DNA of 64,000 nucleotides, taken from assembly GCA_021234155.1 (NCBI GenBank), contig JAJEKV010000056.1, positions 4,387,330 to 4,451,329 on the forward strand. The letters are read 5' to 3'. Both the position numbers and the translations under genes were made by a program. Each line of letters begins with the position of its first letter. Positions within the stretch are counted from its first letter, which is position 1. Of the stretch, positions 59,640-64,000 are shown piece by piece. The notes beneath the pieces are model-generated. The model had not been told where the DNA came from. It made no database searches and saw only the letters and a program-made list of their open reading frames with translations. The DNA is from Isoetes taiwanensis (lineage: Eukaryota > Streptophyta > Lycopodiopsida > Isoetales > Isoetaceae).

Positions 59640-60900
59640 CTTGTTGTTGTGAGCATATGATGATGATGAACAGATCAAAGCCACTTGCCATCTGGGTTGT
59701 CATGATGATGATTTTTATGTATTGATGTTTTAATAGATAATGATGATGATGATGAGTTGATATATCTTGTATTCTTCTACTTGTGTTTTCTGTGCTTGTA
59801 TGATAATGTGATTGTTTAGACTTTATGTTATTAATGTTTCATTCATAACTAACATATGTTTAAAAGGTGTGTTGGTTTATTCATTTGATAGATATTGAAT
59901 GAATAGGTGTTAGGTTCAAATCCAAGGATGTTAAGTTTGAATTTTGTATTCATGAATGTTAAAATAATTTTGGATCTATGTCTTACATGGTAGAGTAGTC
60001 CAATACAAAAACCCTAAACCTATCAATATCCCACACTTTAAACGGAGATTTACGGAAGGCAGAGGCCGAGATAGGTCCCAATAAAAATCGGAGTGGATAT
60101 CCCACTATGATGGCTCACATGATCTAACCTCTAGGGTGGCCTCCTAGAGGGTGTAACCTCGAGGGTGTATAGTATAGTGTCTTAGAGTCTTAGAGGGTTG
60201 TTGTGAATGATATGGTTTTTGACAATTGAATTTACAGGACAATGATGGTGAATACATCCGAGACGAGACATGGAGGCGCTTACAGGTATGTATAAAGGTA
60301 TATATAAAGGTATGTATAATCTGCTACAAAATGGTACCATGCATAAAATCCCAAACAACAACTAAAAAGAAAAAAGAAAGTGAGTGAGTGAGGTAGTAGT
60401 GAGCCCCTCGAGAGTGAGAGTGAGGTCGATGAGTGAGGTGGGGCGCTTCCCCTCAAGCAAGATGAGTGAGGTGGGGGCGCTTCCCCTCGAACGGTGAGGA
60501 TGAGTGAGGTGGGGGCGCTTCCCCCATCGCCGTTGAGGGACTTTGTAGCATTAGACTAAGTCCTTAGAGGGGTCCTTAAAAAAGTGTCCTTAAGAAAATG
60601 AACTCCAGAACTCCAACTCCAAAAAAAAACAGAACTCCAACTCCAAAAAAAGAAACAAACTCCAGAACTCCAACTCCAAAAAAAAAACAAACGTGAAAAA
60701 GAAAAAACTAACTATACTATACAACTCAAAACGTCAAAAAGAAAAACAAACAAACCACAAACTCAAAACAAGGAAACAAATCCAAGGAAACAATCCAAGG
60801 AAACAAATGCATTTTAACACATTTAGATTTCAAAGTAGATTTCAGATATCTTACACAATGTTTTGTAACAAATTAGATCTAAAATAGTTTATAGATTCTA
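59640..60900. repeat. Spacer between convergent genes, with minisatellites
   Basis: GATGAGTGAGGTGGGGGCGC followed by TTCCCCTCGA recurs three times (about 60428-60530). CAGAACTCCAACTCCAAAAA recurs three times (60600-60690). CCTCTAGG and CCTAGAGG form a small inverted repeat near 60128-60150. No gene seen. Confidence 0.75.
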
Positions 60901-60907
60901 GTAATAA

Positions 60908-63446
60908 TCAAATCTTATTCTTCTTCTTCATAGCCACAATAAATTTTTCAGAGATATCATCCAACCAATTTTCTATTGGATGATCTTGTACATATGTAGC
61001 AACACTATCAGCAGAAGAAAGGCCCAACAACCATGGCTTCAAAACGTTGGTAAAATAGTCTCGATCACCTTGCTCAGGATTGAAGGTGATAGGAGTGACT
61101 ATAGTGTGTCGGGCATTTTTGTAACCTTTGTACATATGGTCATCAACCAAGAGTGTATTGACCACTTTATATGATCCTGCAAGAGGTTTGTGATTGTACA
61201 CTTTCTCTAGAATCTTGAAGTTAATATTGATTTTATTAACTTTAGTGCATGCTCTAGTGAGTTCCTTCAGACCCCACTGGAATATTAATGCACTCCTTAT
61301 ATCTTCTGGAAAGAACTTTTTAGTTATCAGGTTCAAGATGGTACCATCAAAATCAACCCATATTGCAATGTCAAACTGGTTTATACACCAGCCAAGAAAC
61401 TCGAATAAACCTTTCCTGAATACCAACATCTTTGTTTTGGAAAGCATCAAAAGTTCTAGTGGTGGATCCACCCTTGGTATGACATTCCTACTAGTTTGCT
61501 CGTAGAATTTTCCAAGCACACCATTGAAATCAAAGATCAATAGTTTTTTAGACAACCTGATTCTCTTGATGGCTGGAGATGATGCACAATCACTTTCAGG
61601 TATAATAAGGTCCATTTTCTTCTCTTTGAACTCTCCATCAGAATTGTCAGGTACTAGTAAAAACAACAAGATACAACGGTCAAATATTGAGGAAGAACGA
61701 GACAAAAAAGAAGCTAGGAAAAAAATGAAACCTTTTAACTCAATCAATGCAGGTATCTTACTTGGTTGTTTTGTGGATGGTGGTTGAGGTAAAATGCTAT
61801 TTGACATTACATTGTCATCATCAAATTGTATTTCTTGAGCCAAGAGAATTGCTATATATTTAGAGAATTAGTACACTAATTTACTAACTGTAATGGAACA
61901 AAAGTGAAGGAAGAATACCTTTGTTTTTTCTAGTAGATATCTCTTCGACATTTTTTGTTTCGATTTCCAATTTGCTACTTGTATCTATACCTAAAGAAAT
62001 TATAGCTTCAGTATGAATAATATTAGAACTATCAAAGGAATAATAAAATTAGTATCTTAAACCAACCAGATATGAAATCTTTGACTTCTACTACAAAAAG
62101 TGGTTTTTTTAATGCAACGAACTTCTCCTCATTGTCAAAGCTAGAAAGCGGTTTTTCAGATGCGGTGGACTCAGCTTGCTTGGTAGAGCTAGAGGGTTTA
62201 TTGAGCTTATCCTCCTCGTTGAAGCTAGAAAGTGGATTTTCAGATGCGGTGGAAACTTCCTGCTTGGTAAAGCTAGAAGGGCTAGGAGCTCCAAATAGAG
62301 AAGGTTCATTGTAGCTTTTGGAGACATCTACTGCACTTGACGTAAATTTGGAAGCATCAGCATATGCTGCACTTGACTCTTCATTTAGATTTGACTTCAA
62401 TTTGAAGCCTGCATGCAGGAACATACAAGAAGAATGAAAAATAACATAAGTTATTCTAATACAAACTATTAACTTTTACATTACCTTGTTTCTCACTTTT
62501 TTATTGTCCAGTGTGCTCTTCTTTCTCAATTTCAGGTTGTGTTGCATTCTCCACTTGGATCTTTTGCTCTTCTATCTGTGAGAATAGATATCCCTTATCT
62601 CTACTTGTGCTTGCATTTGTGGGATTCATATGGACATCTAAAAGGACAACCAACAAAACCATCAACATTAAATGATGTTAAGAAGTTGATTGCTTAACCA
62701 CTTATACATACCATATGAGTGTACAACTTTCTTCACGCCAAATGCAGCAATCCAAGTGGCAGATATGATCTGGTCACAATCTGGGCTACAACACTTATCC
62801 CTATAACTGAAAACAAGAAATTATACACATCAATTTAAAGAGCTTAATGATCAAAATATAACTATTGTTAAGATCAAAATTTACTATTGCTCATACCTTA
62901 ATAATGAGGCCAAACATTGAATATGGTAAAGATGGTTACACTCTGTAGTAACAAAGGGCAGTGGCTTCCCATCATATTCCAAGAATCTTCTACAATAACA
63001 CGTTCAGGTACACGTTCAGGGATAGGAAATTTGTTTCTATAGACTCGGGTAGATAAGGATCTAGTTTAATCCCGTTCTCAAGGACATTGCAGCCTTCAAT
63101 AAGCCTTTCAAGACACGGTCTGAGTTTTGCAATCTCATCGTTGTCCCCTTGCCTCCTCTTCTCAATAGCATCAAGATCTTCCTCTACAACAACCAATGAT
63201 GCCACAACTTTAACTACCTCGGCTTCCTTCATATCTACCACCTGTCAGCTGCTTCCTTTGTCATTCCTTGCATCAAGCATTTGATGTCTACAATTTCTTG
63301 CATATAATGCTCCTTCTTCTCCCTCAATGATTTGAAGGTTTTCTTCAACTCTTTCCATTTGTTATATGACTGTTGTAGCCTGCAGTCAACCTCTTTCACC
63401 TTCAATTCAGTGGACTCCTTCCATTTTGTCATCACCCGTAAGGAAT
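60908..63446 (-). pseudogene. Coiled-coil / RING-like / Ser-rich / FCP1-NLI-type HAD protein gene (8 exon-like blocks)
   Basis: Blocks in coding order: 63446-62897, 62816-62712, 62638-62485, 62408-62067, 61990-61919, 61851-61762, 61653-60908; an earlier exon lies beyond the minisatellite or window. Block 1 has a coiled coil (KVKEVDCRLQQSYNKW) and then CYCRRF and C-N-H-x-x-H-x-x-C; block 2 adds DKCCSPDCD, together a RING-like zinc site. Block 4 has two copies of a STASE(N/K)PLSSF repeat. The last exon has LLIFDFNGVLGKF, WVDFDGT and TLLVDDHMYKGYKNARHT, the layout of FCP1/NLI-interacting-factor HAD phosphatases, but motif I is D-x-N, so catalysis is doubtful. Splice sites and phases agree, yet there are frame slips near 63241 and 63000 and an in-frame TAA near 62500. 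It may be a recently broken gene or contain sequence errors. Confidence 0.65.
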
Positions 63447-63499
63447 CTGTAATGAAACAATTCAATAAATTAGTTACAGGGATACAAGTATATTCCACA

Positions 63500-64000
63500 A
63501 TCTAAAGAAACTTTATTAAAGGCTCAATCCACAATCTATATTCCACTCACTATAATTCAGGTCCAATCTATAAAATATAATCCACAAAGCACAAAGTATA
63601 AATCCTTAACCACAATTTAACCATCACAAATGCAAAACCACAAACCAGCACAAATGCAAAACCACAAACCACAGAACACAATATAAAATTCCCCCAATCC
63701 ACAAACCAAAACATGCAACCACAAACCACAAACTACAGAACACAATATAAAATTCACTCAATCCACAAACTAAGACACCCAACTCATAAACCAAATCCAT
63801 TAACCCCAAACCACAAATCATAAACCACAAACAACAAATCCAAATATATAAACTACAATCTAAATTCACAAACTCTAAATCATAATTATATACTACAAAC
63901 AATATAAATTCACAACTCCAAACCACAATTCTACTAAAGAACTACAATTTAAGAACTCCAAACCACAATTCTACTAAAGAACTACAATTTAAGAACTGCT
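63500..64000 (-). repeat. Degenerate TTGTGGTTT minisatellite (upstream of the HAD gene exon)
   Basis: On the minus strand, TTTGTGGTTT, TTGTGGATT and AATTTTATATTGTGTTCTGT units recur, including a 37-base perfect duplication at the window edge. It ends about 50 bases before the splice acceptor at 63447. Confidence 0.9.

Noticed and set aside
59493-59703. Minus-strand frames coding long His or Ile-Thr runs
   Set aside because: They are the reverse reading of the GGTGAT hexamer repeat and have no other coding support.
59900-59930. GGTTCAAATCC, resembling a tRNA T-arm
   Set aside because: No paired T-stem, anticodon arm or acceptor stem can be built around it.

Overview
This is a 64 kb piece of a land-plant nuclear genome. 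The evidence is an intact plant PHT1-type phosphate transporter, a plant cluster-II-type diacylglycerol kinase, and remnants of a bacterial-type (plastid) sigma factor and of the plant mitochondrial dicarboxylate/tricarboxylate carrier. Introns have GT..AG borders, many are long and AT-rich, and Helitrons, MITE-like elements, short LTR elements and LINE pieces are dense. I cannot fix the lineage. The repeat-swollen introns and unusual transposase-like genes would suit a fern or another non-seed plant, but that is inference.

Layout. 1-7 kb: a copia gag/protease scrap, a 0.46 kb tandem duplication, and a decayed Helitron helicase with a MITE inside it and a Helitron 3' end at 6899. 7.8-14.0 kb (+): the diacylglycerol kinase gene, about 12 exons. 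14.2-15.1 kb: a MITE and a PHT1 3' relic. 15.3-20.8 kb: a head-to-tail array of a short non-autonomous LTR element, six LTRs alternating with five internal regions, reading on the minus strand. 20.8-24.3 kb: gene-poor sequence with a second PHT1 relic and a decayed Helitron end. 24.3-30.4 kb: a stretch bounded by inverted CACAAGG termini that holds exon fragments of two unrelated genes (mitochondrial carrier, then sigma factor). 30.8-31.6 kb (-): LINE reverse transcriptase remnant. 32.2-33.8 kb (+): the intact single-exon PHT1 gene, with a TATA box and a P1BS phosphate-starvation motif. 34.5-36.8 kb: a MITE, local duplications, and an ankyrin/BTB gene relic (-). 37.25-44.66 kb: a second CACAAGG-bounded stretch with a LINE 3' end. 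47.0-47.6 kb (-): an Obg-like ATPase (OLA1/YchF1) relic.

The most unusual part is 49.9-64.0 kb. A transposase-like gene (+) with a D-F-A-E-N-Y core runs from 49.9 to 59.5 kb. It is split by a 3.0 kb intron and then, inside a codon, by a 3,867 bp Helitron (53960-57826) whose conceptual removal restores the reading frame exactly. Convergent with it lies a minus-strand gene that combines coiled coil, RING-like, Ser-rich repeat and FCP1/NLI-type HAD regions (63.4-60.9 kb). Both genes carry a related TTGTGGTTT-rich minisatellite just upstream of a splice acceptor, in sense orientation. Both also have damage (frame breaks, stops), so they are probably relics or recently inactivated copies.

Only the phosphate transporter and the diacylglycerol kinase look like working host genes. 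I saw no rRNA, convincing tRNA or CRISPR array. Exon borders were read by eye and are approximate where stated.
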